From Rhipidocladum racemiflorum (lineage: Eukaryota > Streptophyta > Magnoliopsida > Poales > Poaceae): a stretch of DNA of 64,000 nucleotides. Both the position numbers and the translations under genes were made by a program. Where the stretch lies: contig CM070577.1 in NCBI GenBank assembly GCA_036346355.1, positions 10,973,666-11,037,665 of the forward strand. Direction: 5' to 3'. Of this stretch, positions 45,860 through 57,341 are shown one piece after another (position 1 is the stretch's first letter; each line of letters opens with the position of its first letter). The notes under the pieces were generated by a model. It did not search any database and was not told the DNA's origin. It saw only the letters and a program-made list of their open reading frames with translations.

Positions 45860-48800
45860 CTATATCTCCGGTGGAACAAGTTGGATTTTGGATAGCGGAT
45901 GCACGCATCATATGACCGGAGAAAAGGCAATGTTCGCACACTTGGATGAAAATGGATCAAATAGCGAAAGTATTGTCTTTGGAGACAATGGAAAAGGAGA
46001 AGTAATTGGTTTGGGTAAAATCTCTATCTCAAATGATTTTCACTTAAGTAATGTTTTACTTGTTGATTCATTAAGCTACAATTTGTTGTCCGTTGCACAA
46101 TTGTGTGAAGCGGGTTACAATTGTTTGTTTAATGAAAAGGGTGTGGAAGTCATTAAGAGGCTTGATGGTTCAATAGCCTTCAAAGGACGTTTGAAGGGTA
46201 AGCTCTATCTCGTAGACTTCAATACGGATAGACTTAATCTTGAAACGTGCTTAATGGCTAAATCTAGCATGGGTTGGCTATGGCATCGCCGACTAGCCCA
46301 TGTCGGTATGAGGAACCTTCACAAACTCATCAAAGGCAACCACATCCTTGGACTAACTAATGTTGTCTTTGAGAAAGATAGGGTATGTAGCGCTTGTCAA
46401 GCGGGCAAGCAAGTTGGTGCCTCCCATCCCGCCAAGAATGTGATGACGACCTCAAGACCGTTGGAAATGCTCCACATGGATTTATTTGGTCCCGTAGCTT
46501 ACATAAGCATCGGGGGGAGTAAGTATGGTTTAGTTATTGTTGATGACTTTTCTCGATTCACTTGGGTGTTCTTCTTGCATGACAAAGGTGAAGTCCAAGT
46601 AACTCTAAAGAAGTTCATGAGAAGAGCCCAAAATGAGTTTGAAGTGAAGATCAAGAGAATTCGAAACGACAACGGTACCGAATTCAAGAATGTCGGTGTG
46701 GAGGAGTTTCTCGATGAAGAAGGGATCAAGCATGAGTTCTCGGCTCCCTATTCTCCTCAACAAAATGGGGTGGCTGAGAGGAAGAATCGAACCCTCATCG
46801 AGATGGCGCGGACGATGCTTGACGAGTACAAGGTTTCCGATAGCTTTTGGGCGGAAGCCATCAATACCGCATGCCACAGCTCCAACCGCCTCTACCTCCA
46901 CAAGATCTTGAAGAAGACGGCAGCGTCTAATTGCTCACCTAAGAAGAAACCAAATGTCTCCTACTTTCGAGTCTTTGGGAGTAAATGCTATATCCTTAAC
47001 AAAAAGGCTAAGTCTTCTAAATTTGCTCCTAAAGTAGATAAAGGTTTCCTACTTGGTTATGGAACTAATGCTTATGCGTACCGAGTTTTCAACAATACCA
47101 CCGGTATCGTTGAAATCTCGCGTGACGTGACTTTTGATGAGACTAACGGTTCTCAAGTAGAACAAGTTGATCGTGCCGTGATTGACAGGGAAGAACCACC
47201 ATGTGAAGCTATCAAGAAAATGGCAATTGGGGAGGTAAGACCTCAAAATCTGGAATCTCACCCGAGCACCCCAACCCGGAGTCTTCGGCCTGAAACCCGG
47301 AGTGTCCGGATTGGTCCGGAGTCTCCGGGTCAAATACCGGAGTCTCCGGATGGGTCAGGCTCAGGTGATATTCCCTCCTCATCCAAGTAAGCTCAAGATG
47401 GTTCGAACGCATCCCAAGATGAAGAACCTATCCAAGCTCCAAATTCAACCGTTCCTCACCCAAGAGTTCATCAAAGTATACAACGAGATCATCCGGTCGA
47501 CAATATACTCGGAGACATTCACAAGGGAGTATCTACTAGATCTCGAGTTGCAAATTTTTGTGAATTTTACTCGTTTGTGTCTTCTCTTGAGCCTCTTAAG
47601 GTAGAAGAAGCACTTGATGATCCGGATTGGGTGATGGCCATGCAAGAGGAGCTCAATAACTTCAAGAGAAATCAAGTCTGGGAGCTTGTCCAAAGACCAA
47701 ATCAAAACGTGATCGGCACAAAATGGGTCTTCCGGAACAAGCAAGATGAGAATGGAATCGTGACAAGGAACAAAGCTCGTTTGGTTGCTCAAGGGTACAC
47801 TCAAATCGAAGGTTTGGATTTCGGTGAAACATATGCTCCAGTAGCTAGGCTTGAATCTATTAGAATATTACTTGCCTTTGCTACTCACCATGATTTCAAG
47901 CTATATCAAATGGACGTGAAGAGCGCTTTCTTAAATGGACCACTCTCCGAGATGGTCTACGTCGAGCAACCACCCGGCTTTGAAGATCCAAAGTACCCGA
48001 ACCACGTTTACTACCTTCACAAAGCCCTTTATGGACTTAAGCAAGCACCAAGGGCTTGGTTCGAGTGTTTAAGAGATTTCCTTCTCGAACAAGGTTTTGT
48101 AGTCGGAAAGACCGATCCTACTCTCTTTACTAAGCATATTGATAATGATTTGTTTGTATGCCAAATATATGTCGATGATATTATATTTGGATCTACTAAT
48201 GAGCATTTATGTAAAGAGTTTAGCAAGATTATGACAAAAAGGTTCGAGATGTCCATGATGGGAGAAATGAAGTTCTTCCTCGGCTTTCAAGTTAAAAAAC
48301 TCAAGGAAGGAACCTTCATTTGCCAAACCAAGTATATCAAGGACATGCTCAAGAAGTTCAGAATGGAGGACGCCAAGCCTATAAAGACACCTATGCAAGC
48401 CAACGGGCATCTAGACCTCGACAAAGAAGGTAAACCGGTCATCCAAAAGGTATATCGTTCGATGATCGGTTCTCTCCTTTATCTTTGTGCATCTAGGCCC
48501 GATATCATGCTTAGCGTTTGTATGTGTGCACGTTTTCAAGCCGCTCAAAAAGAGTGCCACATGGTGGCCGTTAAGAGAATCTTGAGATACTTAGTGCACA
48601 CTCCTCATTTTGGACTTTGGTATCCGAAAGGATCTTCCTTTGAGCTAGTTGGCTATTCCGATGCGGATTATGCCGGTTGTAAAGTGGATAGGAAGAGTAC
48701 CTCGGGGACTTGCCAATTCTTGGGTAGGTCTCTAGTCTCGTGGTCTTCCAAGAAACAAAACTCCGTAGCCTTATCCACTGCCGAAGCCGAGTACATAGCT

Positions 48801-49120
48801 GCCGGGAGTTGTTGTGCCCAATTACTTTGGATGAGACAAACCTTGAGTGATTATGGCCTAACCTATAAAAGTGTTCCACTATTGTGTGACAATGAGAGTG
48901 CCATAAAAATTGCCAACAATCCTGTCCAACACTCCCGGACAAAACACATAGATATTTGCCATCATTTCCTAAGAGATCACGCAACCAAAGGCGAAATTGA
49001 TATCCAACATGTGAGTACAAATGATCAACTAGCCGATATTTTTACCAAGCCCTTGACGAGAAAAGGTTCTGTGATTTGAGAAGTGGACTAAATATTTTAG
49101 ACTCTCGTAACGTGGCTTGA
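45860..49120 (+). pseudogene. Copia B pol: protease, integrase, RT, RNase H (one stop, one late frameshift)
   Basis: Protease WILDSGCTHHMTG (about 45879-45917). Integrase: HRRLAHVGMRNL, CSACQAGKQ, HMDLFGPV, RNDNGTEFKN and QQNGVAERKNRT. The integrase-RT linker (47277-47350) is made of CGGANNNTCCG palindromes encoding Pro/Glu/Ser repeats (IGPESPGQIPESPDG), and the frame is closed once by TAA 47388-47390. RT follows in the same frame: TKWVFRNKQDENG, QMDVKSAFLNG and YVDDIIFGS (about 48168-48194). RNase H: GYSDADYAGCKVDRKS and DNESAIKIANNPVQHSRTKH. Near 49062 one base seems missing, ending the frame at 49077-49079. In the neighbouring frame the usual C-terminus continues to about 49120. It is close to intact. 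Confidence 0.92.
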
Positions 49121-50134
49121 TATGTGCTCACATATTATTTGTTGAATGAAAAATGAGTTTCAAAATCTTATTCATCCTTTTCTTTGAAATTGTCCTTTGT
49201 TTCTGGCTCTTGATCCTACGATCTTGACATTGATATGTGACCATGGATTGTCTGCTTTATTGTTCGCTGGTCATATATCAAGTAGACATCCTAGGACTCC
49301 TTCTTCCTCTCGCTCCGCAATTTCCTTGAGTTATCCTGCGAGTTGTACAATTCCTAACCGAGCTGTGTAACCCGGACAGTTCGGTATTTAATCCGGAGTC
49401 TCCGGACTATTTGTCCGGACTCTCCGGGTTGGGCCGGAGTCTCCGGACTGAAAATCCGGAGTCTCCGGGTTGGGGCGGACGGTTTAAGTGCCCCCAATCC
49501 CGCGCGGTTTCTTTTTTCATCCCTTTTTCCTCCGGGCGCCTCTCCCTCTCCTTCTCCCGTGCTCTCCTCTCTCCTAGGGCGTGGCTCTCCATCTCCAAGG
49601 ACCTTGGATCCATTCTTTTCCTCGGATTTGGGATTTTGGTAAGATCTCATGCCCTAACCTCTTTCCTTCCGAATTTGGGTCCATTGCTTGCGGTTCTTAG
49701 GGCCTCTACTCGTGCTTCATCTCTTCTAGGGTGTGATTCATCTCGTTGAGGTCCTCAAGTTTGGAGATTCATCCTCTCTCTCTCACCCGTTTTTCCTCGG
49801 TTTCAAATCCTTTAAGGTGAGTTCCAATCCGTACCCTAATCTTGCAAAATCGTGTACTAGATTGTGCCCTAGACTCATTTCCTACCTTCTGGTGGCAATC
49901 TAGTCTCAAATTGTTGAGTTGTACGGGTTGGATTGCCCTCTCCTTGACCGCCCATGCAAAACTTCTGGCACATCCGGAGTGTCCGGACTCTGGGTCCGGA
50001 GTCTCCGGGTCAATCCGGAATGTCCGGACTTTCTGTCCGGACTCTCCGGGTTGGGGGTCTCGGCCAAAACTCTCTATTCGCTGAATTTCAAGTCGCCTCG
50101 CGGCTAATCTTTTTCCCTCACTTTATCTGGTCAG
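49121..50134 (+). promoter_or_regulatory. Copia B region before the extra gene: CGGANNNTCCG arrays, pyrimidine-rich leader, predicted intron
   Basis: Palindrome cluster 1 is at 49373-49469. After it come CGGTTTAAGTG and a CT-rich leader (49505-49580). Donors are TTTTG|GTAAGATC (49638) and TTTAAG|GTGAGTT (intron from 49817). The acceptor TTTATCTGGTCAG ends at 50134, directly before the ATG at 50135. The 318-bp intron holds palindrome cluster 2 (49975-50049). The layout matches 20203-20910 of Copia A and suggests a separate spliced transcript for the extra gene. Confidence 0.6.
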
Positions 50135-51736
50135 ATGGATCCGTCTCAGGGTACCTCGGGTGGTGGTGATCCTCCTCGTGGCTCTCCTCCGCCGGATACA
50201 CCCCCTGGCTCTCCGTCTGCAGCTCCAGCTCCAAAAAGGCAGAGACGGGTTGCGATGAAGCGACCCACCTCAAAGGGTCCGCTATTGCTTGGGCGCGGCC
50301 TCGGCCCAGCCTGACCTGCGATTTGAGCGATCTCCTCCTCACCTCGGCTGATCGAGAGGAGCACCCCGATCACTCATGCTAGGCTGAGAGATCAGAAGAG
50401 GAGTGACTTCCGTGCTTCTGGGTACTTCATTGGTCCGTTGGCCAAAGCCAAGCCCGTGTGGACCTATCCGATGGGAGTCAACCCAATGAGAGTTATTGAC
50501 TACAGGACGGGTTCCGGCAAGGGCAAGGCGATAGTTGAGCAAAGAAAGAAAGATCCGCTCGACTATCATCAGGATGAGTATGTGGACCGCCGGTTTTGGA
50601 ACCGGTTTCAGTCAGACTTCTATGAGACGGTCCTCTACCCGCTTGAGCACCCAGTGGTCAGGATGAAGACCATTGACTGGGAGTACATGGCAGCAGCTCA
50701 GAACCCAGTGTTTGATCAGATTGTTGAGATCTGTGAGCTGCATCAGATCAAGAACATCCTGTCTTTCAAGTCTGATTGGAACAACGAGGTGATCATGCAG
50801 TTCTATGCCACCTTGTACTTTGACAAGACAGTTGATGCCATTTGGTGGATGACAGACAGAGTCTGGTACACTGCCAACAAGAAGAGGTTTGCTAGGATTC
50901 TCAACCTTCGCTACAATGACAGCCCAAAGCTTCACGCTAAGAAGGTTTTGACTCCTGAGGAGATTGAGTCACTGTATGACACATCCAGGAGCTTCACAGT
51001 GGGGACCATCAAGGGTCTAAAGGATGTGCCTGCCGTGCTCAACAGGATGCTGAGGGTCACTCTTTGGCCCAAGGAGGGAGATGCTTCTACCATCAGTTCC
51101 TATGGAAGGAACTTGCTTTTTCACCTCGTTGAGCGCACCCACTCGTTTGACATTGTCGATTTCATGTGGGAGACGATGAGGCAGAATGCGCAGAGCAACA
51201 TGGCCAGTTGCAGCTATGCACCCTTTGTGATGGCTTTGATCACTTCGGTCAGTGGTCTGAAGTTTGTCAGGGATGAGGAGCATCTTGCTTACAAGGTCCG
51301 TCCTCAGTCCACTCCAGCTGCCCCTGGTCCTGCTGCTAGGCTTCGCCGAGGTCGTACTTCGAGCTCTACCTCTACCCTGGCTGTGCCTTCCGTTGCCCCT
51401 ACTGTGCCTCCTGCCGGTTCTTCTGGGCAGTCCGAGGTCCCTAGTGGCACCCTTCAGAAGATGTTGAAGCATGTCTTCTGTCTTTGCCGCGACATCTCCA
51501 CCAAGCAAAAGAAGTTGAGTCGGCAGATCAAGGAGAACAGCAAGGGCATTCGTGATATCCGCCGCCACCAGGGCGAAGCGCTTTCTCCTAGTGACTCTTC
51601 TGGTTCCTCCGAGGAGAGTAGTGATGCCACGTCAGCTGATCAGCTTTTTGGCATCACCTCCTCAGCTCCGCCCGCTCCTGCAGATGACCCTGGCAGCGAG
51701 TACTCAGCTTCTGACGACGAAGGCGACGATGAGTGA
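50135..51736 (+). pseudogene. Copia B extra gene after pol (transposon-protein domain, acidic tail), nearly intact
   Basis: Begins MDPSQGTSGGG at 50135, with a basic patch PKRQRR, then runs into a stop near 50312. A frameshift joins it to the main open frame, in use from about 50345 and fully open from 50438 to TGA 51734-51736. The main domain (about residues 40-300) has RRFWNRFQSDFYETVLYPLE, TIDWEYMAAAQNPVFDQI, FKSDWNNEVIMQFYATLY, FDIVDFMWETMRQNAQ and YAPFVMALITSVSG. A Ser/Ala/Pro-rich stretch follows, then a helical Lys-rich segment (CRDISTKQKKLSRQIKENSK) and an acidic tail (SEYSASDDEGDDE). It resembles the 'putative plant transposon protein' domain. SIRE literature calls such frames env-like, but no signal peptide or membrane span is seen. 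Basic start and acidic end fit a nuclear regulator equally well (inference). Confidence 0.75.
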
Positions 51737-52168
51737 TTTCCCGTGTCCTCCCTTCCTTTTGGTGTCTTGATGCCAAAGGGGGAGTGATATCTTCAGTATC
51801 GTTCTTCAGTGTCGTTGCTTAGTTTGCTTAGTGTCTCCGTTTAGGGGTCATTTTCTCTTTATTGTGTGTTGAACGCTGTCTTGTGTTGCTTTCTATCTTT
51901 TTGAACTCGTTTATTCTTGTTAATTCTTGTTATTCATGTAATGACATTATTGTTTATCTTATGCATGGATTACTTTCAGTTAATTGCAATGTTTGAGGGG
52001 GAGCTCTTGGTTAATTCTCATTAAATATGTGCATTCGATTCCACTCAATTCTTCTAATGCACACATTTAGGGGGAGCTCCACTTTTTATTTGAATTGCTA
52101 AAGTCAATTTCATATCATTTTATTTGCTGTTAATTGTGTTGTCATCAATTCACCAAAAAGGGGGAGAT
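51737..52168 (+). other. Copia B 3' untranslated region and polypurine tract
   Basis: Non-coding and T-rich, with repeated GGGGGAG words, ending in AAAAAGGGGGAGAT immediately before the 3' LTR. Confidence 0.75.
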
Positions 52169-53582
52169 TGAAAGTGCATCTAGGCTCCTCATTTTATTTT
52201 GGTGATTAATGATGACACAATTAAAGAGATCTAATATCTCAACTAAGTATAATGCAGATCTCGAGATTACATCAAGCTTGAAATGACTTTGGACGACTTT
52301 ACGAGTATCAAATCTCAATAAAACGGCATCAAGACGAAGAAGTGTAATTTTCTTTTTAATTGAGTCTTAAGGATAGCCGTACTATTAAGAGGGTACTATG
52401 GAAAATCGCTTTTAGGATGTGCATGTGCTCAAGGTCAAAACTTGCATATATACTAGCACTCAAAAACCTGCATTTTCCAAAAACCAGAATTCCAACCGAG
52501 CCAGTCAACTCGGAGGGTCCGGACATACGATCCGAGTATCGGACTTCGATCCGAGTCTCGGACATATTATCCGGAGTCTCCGGGTTAACCCTCTCGGCCA
52601 ATTTGTGAATTCCGGAGAGTCCGGAGTATCCGGACATTTGGTCCGGAGAGTCCGGACAACCCGGAGTCTCCGGGTCAATTGTCCGGAGTCTCCGGTCTGT
52701 TCGAAAAAAAGGAAAAAACGGCTAGTTTTCAAAAACGTATTTAAAGCCACCCCTTCTTCCTCAACGGCTAGGACTGCTCTTGAGCTCATTCATTGCAGTA
52801 TTCAAGCCCTCTCTAACACTTCCAAAGCATTCAATAGAGCCCTCACTTCCTCCCACCATTTAATTTGGTTGTTGATCCATTTTGGTGAGGAGAGGAAGAA
52901 GCAAAGTGATAGGTGCATTCATTTCGAGTTGTTGAGCACTAGTTCATCCTCCAAGCGATTCTTCGTGGTGTTATTACTCTTGGAGGTTGAAGGTCTCCTA
53001 GACGGCTAGGAGTCACCAGGAGCTACCAACGCGTGTGGTGAGCCCCGGTCGTTTGTGAAGGCGTGTCTTGCCTCCGAAAGGGAAGAGACAAGAAGTGAAG
53101 CCGGCGAGTGCATTTGTGCAACACCGGGAGGAAAGCGGGTTGAAAGAGACCCCGGCTCAAGTGTGACCGAGCCACCTCAACGGAGACGTAGGATTCCCTT
53201 CAAGAATCCGAACTTCGGTGAAAAATCGCTTCTCTTGCACTCTCTTTATTTGCTTGAGTTGCTTGTGTGGATTTGTCTCCGTAAAGCCTAGATCTAGCTC
53301 CTTGTCTAGGTTTAATTCAAATCCATTCTAGCACTTGTTCTAGGTTGCTATTGTCATTTACTTTTAGTAGTAATTCGTGCAAGTTTGAGTAACTTGTGTT
53401 GCGCTCCCGAGCCGCCCAACTCGGAGACTCCGGTATCCAATACCGGAGTATCCGGACAAGCCGGAGTATCCGGACCAAAACCCGGAGACTCCGGGTTGAC
53501 CTGCTCGGCCTGTTTTAATTCCGCTGCAATTTTTTAAATTCGCCTATTCACCCCCCTCTAGGCGACATCGTTGGTCCTTTCA
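52169..53582 (+). repeat. Copia B 3' LTR
   Basis: 1414 bp, very similar to 38746-40152. Differences concentrate in the palindrome array at 52510-52700: near 52530-52560 words such as ATCCGAGTATCGGA replace CTGGAGTATCCGGA. The TATA-like box is at 52738-52745 and the second array at about 53421-53503. Confidence 0.92.
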
Positions 53583-53587
53583 CGGTC

Positions 53588-56265
53588 AACCACAACCATT
53601 ATAGTATTATAGCCCTCCGAGAGTGGTAATCCCTCTATGAAGTCCATAGTCACGTCTTGCCAAGCGGATTCTGGAATTGGCAGTGGTTGTAGTAGTCCGG
53701 CTGGTTTAGCTCGTTCGCTTTTGGCCTTCTGACAAACCTCGCACTGCTTTACAAACTCTTCAACTTGCAGCTTCATTCCCGTCCAGCAAAAGAGCTTCTT
53801 AAGTCGTTGGTATGTCGCATGAATGCCCGAGTGTCCTCCGATCGCCCGGCATGAAATGTGGCAATCAGTTTTGTCTGTAGGGCTGAGTTATTACCGACCC
53901 ACACCCTGCCGTCACGTCTGATTATCCCCTGCTGCAAGTAATACCCTTGTTCGTCAGGACTCTGGAGTGCCAGTTGTTGTAAGCGCCGCATAGCATTCTC
54001 ATCAGTGGCATAAGAGTTTACCACCTCCTGTAACCATCGTGGTTGCACCTCGGTGATGGCATGAATTTTCGACAAGTGATCCACCCGAGACAATGCATCC
54101 GCCACAACATTATCCTTGCCCTTCTTGTACACGATCTTGAAGCTAAGTCCCATTAACCGAGTCATAGCTTTCCGTTGCATCTCCGATTGTAGTTGTTGCT
54201 CTTCCAAATAGCATAAACTCCTGTGATCTGTTCTGATCACAAATTCCTGACGCTGCAGGTAAGTTCTCCACCTCTCAACCGCCAACATCAATGCGAGGAA
54301 CTCCTTTTCATATATGGATAATTTTTGATGAAGTGGACCAAGCGCCTTGCTGAAAAATGCCACAGGATGTCCTTGTTGCATCAACACCGCCCCCACCCTC
54401 TGATCACAAGCATCGGTTTCAATCTCAAACCCTTGCTCAAAGTCAGGTAACTTCAATACCGGGGTTGTTGACATAGCCTCCTTCAACTTTACAAAGGCAT
54501 TCTCAGCCTTTTCCTCCCATTCAAACGACTTCTTCTTCAGTAGATTAGTTAATGGTTTCGCCAAAATGCCATATCCTCTCACGAACTTCCGATAATAACC
54601 GGTTAAGCCAAGGAAGCCTCTCAACTCAGTTACATTTCTCGGTCTTGGCCACTCTACCATAGCTTGAATTTTCTTGGGGTCAGTGGCCACCCCTTGGTCG
54701 GATATGATGTGTCCCAAATACTCTAGCTGTCTTTGTGCGAAGGTACACTTCGATCTTTTGACAAATTTTTTTTGTTCCTTCAAGGCTTGTAACACCACCC
54801 GTAAGTGCTTCACATGTGTATCCAGATTTGGACTATACACCAAGATATCATCAATAAAGACTAGCACAAACTTCCGAAGATAATAAGCTAACACCGAATT
54901 CATAACACATTGAAACGTAGCTGGCGCGTTCGTCAATCCAAATGGCATAACCTTGAATTGATAATGTCCATGATGCATTTTGAAGGCTGTTTTGATTTCA
55001 TCTTCCTCCCTCATACAAATTTGGTGGTATCCCGACCTTAAGTCCAATTTGGAGAAATAGCGGGTGCCGGATAACTCGTCCAACAGCTCATCTATCACTG
55101 GCATCGGGAATTTGTTCTTGATAGTCAAATCATTTAGCCGACGATTATCCACATAGAACCTCCACGTACCATCTTGTTTTTGCACCAATAAGACCGGAGA
55201 AGCAAACGGACTGATACTTGGGACAATAATTCCAGTTTGGAGCATTTCCGATACTTGTCTCTCTATCTCATTTTTGTGCATAGGTGAGTACCTATAAGGT
55301 CTCAGGTTCACTGGAATGGCCCCCGACACTAATGGAATGGCGTGGTCGTATTCTCTCTTTGGGGGTAGCCCCTTCGGTTCAACAAATATCCCTTGATACC
55401 TCTCCAACACTTCCTGTATCACCGCTGGTATCTCTGCTTCTTCCTCCTTAGTGTTCACTTCCAGTACAACCACTGCCCAAATATCATTTCCTTTCTTCCA
55501 CTTGTTCAGGTGCTCGGCACTTATTGACTTAAGTTCATTGCACTGCATTCCTCTGATTCCTTGTAACTGAATTTTTCTTCCTTGGTGATCGAACTCCAGA
55601 GTTTTGTCATGCCAATTACAAGTCATGGGACTACATGTTTTCAGCCAGTCCATTCCCAAGATGGCATCGTATGCTCCTAATTCCAACACCCGAAAGTCAG
55701 TTTGGAATGTGTATCCTTGCGTCCACCTCTCCAGCTTTGGCACCCATTTATCACAACTCAACTTGTCCCCATTTGCTATCGTCACCTCTAAGGCATTGGT
55801 GTCTTGAGTGAGACACCCTATCCTGTGCAGGAATTCAGCATTGATGAAGCTATGAGTACTCCCTGAGTCAATTAGTATCAACATGACCTGATTCCGAACT
55901 AGTGCCCGTATCCTCAACGTCTCCTTTTCTTCAGTACCAGCCAGAGCATTAACCGAGAGTGTGCATGGTTCTTTTGCCTCAATGTCGGCTACCTCCAGAA
56001 AATCCAAAACTTCATCTGACATCATTTCTTTTTGTTCATCGGCACTAATGGCCTGAAGATGAGCTTGGACCTTGTTCTTACATTGTAAGTGATGATTCGG
56101 CTCGTACTTCTCTCCGCACTGATAACATAGTCCGTTGGCTCGCCGGTATTCACGAACCTGTCTTGCCTTCCACAGCTCCCCTTGCCCGATTTTCTGGCTA
56201 TTGAGATAATTCTCCGACTTGATGATCCAATTCCATCCCGAGCACTCACAGTCCTTGGTTTCCAA
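53588..56265 (-). pseudogene. Outer Gypsy pol: zinc knuckle, protease, RT, RNase H, integrase N-terminal part
   Basis: Long open frame from 56265 to 53773 on the minus strand. Zinc knuckle CYQCGEKYEPNHHLQC (about 56100-56150), protease LIDSGSTHSFIN, RT with YVDNRRLNDLTIKNKFPMP, LDLRSGYHQI and VFIDDILVYS, and RNase H IETDACDQRVGAVLMQ and VIRTDHRSL. A frameshift near 53835 breaks the integrase zinc region. The next frame (53588-53776) has CEVCQKAKSERAKPAGLL, WQDVTMDFIEGLP (first catalytic Asp) and ends at VVVDR, where Copia B entered. The protein would copy and integrate the element. RT and RNase H are intact here. Confidence 0.93.
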
Positions 56266-57188
56266 CTTTTGTTGCGATCCAATACTTCCTGTTGAACCGT
56301 TGCCAGCATAGCCGCTCGATCAACTGTCTCGGGAACCATACCCTGCATTGCCCCTCTCAATTCCAGCTTGAGCCCCTTTACAAACTGCGAGATAAACAGC
56401 TCCTCGCCAATATACGGATTGTGCATGGAGATTTCATACATCAGCTCGTCAAATTGATGTTTATATTCTGTAACTGTTCCGGTCTGTCGGATTCCCACCA
56501 ACTCCTCCATCAACCTCCGATGATCTTGTGCTCCGAACTTGCCTTCCACCGCTTGAGTAAACTGATCCCAACTGCCCAGATCATTCCGGATCTTGTATAC
56601 CTGCAACCACTTCGATGCATTCCCTTCCATGTGCAGTGTCGCCACCGTCACCCACAAAGCTTCTGGAATGTTGAAGATTCGAAAGTAGTCGTTGCATTTC
56701 TCTCTCCACACACGAGGACTTTCTCCATCAAATCTTGGGAAGGACATCTTCGGTAATGGTCTCCTGCTATTTCCCCCCGGCTCTCTTGCTGGCCTATCAA
56801 CAGAACCGTACATCTCCGGTTGTACTCCCTGTGGTCCTCTACTTCTCCTTCCTTCCGATGATGGACTTGTTTCATGTTCCATCCTCCGCTCATACCCTGG
56901 TGGTGCGGGTGTGAAAAGCGCCTTCTCTGCCGCCGCTCACTCGCCGATCTTACTCGCTTCTGCAATCTTTTCCACCGTCAAACGTGCCACCGCTTGAGCA
57001 GTCGACTCCATCTGCCTTACCAGGAGTTGATGATCCTTGGCTTGCTGCTCAACCGCCTTCGCCGTGAACTCCGTCCTGGCAAATAATAGATCCAGACTCT
57101 CTTTGATCCCGCTCAGTAGATCCTCCGATTGTTCAGCCGTCGCCCCCATCGCCTCCAAGACGAGTTGGGTCTGGGAGGAAGGTTTCAC
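56022..57188 (-). pseudogene. Outer Gypsy gag
   Basis: Two frames. 56937-57188 encodes a helical N-terminal segment (LLSGIKESLDLLFARTEF). 56022-56882 encodes the capsid: KMSFPRFDGESPRVWREKCN, WLQVYKIRNDLGSWDQF, TVTEYKHQFDELMYEI and FVKGLKLELRGAMQGM. The frame shifts between the two and again near 56270 where the pol frame takes over. The exact start codon is unclear. Confidence 0.85.
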
Positions 57189-57341
57189 TGGTGCCGTGTT
57201 GTCTGATCAAGCTGAGTCAACCAGGGTGTTAGAGATTTCACAAAGATCATCAAGAACTGATCGAAGCCAGTCTTGAGTTCTCCAACCTTCACTTGGGATT
57301 TTACAACTCCAAGCCGGATCGTACGAAGCTCTGATACCAAT

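Larger units (their letters stand above)
38746..53582 (+). mobile_element. Copia B: SIRE/Maximus-type Copia element (plus strand)
   Basis: LTRs of 1407 bp (38746-40152) and 1414 bp (52169-53582), target duplications CGGTC (38741-38745 and 53583-53587), tRNA-iMet primer site TGGTATCAGAG at 40155-40165 and a purine tract AAAAAGGGGGAGAT just before 52169. About 11.4 kb without the solo LTR at 41503-44906. Its order matches Copia A: gag, coiled-coil extension, protease, integrase, RT, RNase H, extra gene. Its LTR ends closely match those of Copia A, so the two are related families. It is better preserved than Copia A and inserted in the VVVDRFSKYAHF block of the outer integrase. Confidence 0.94.
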
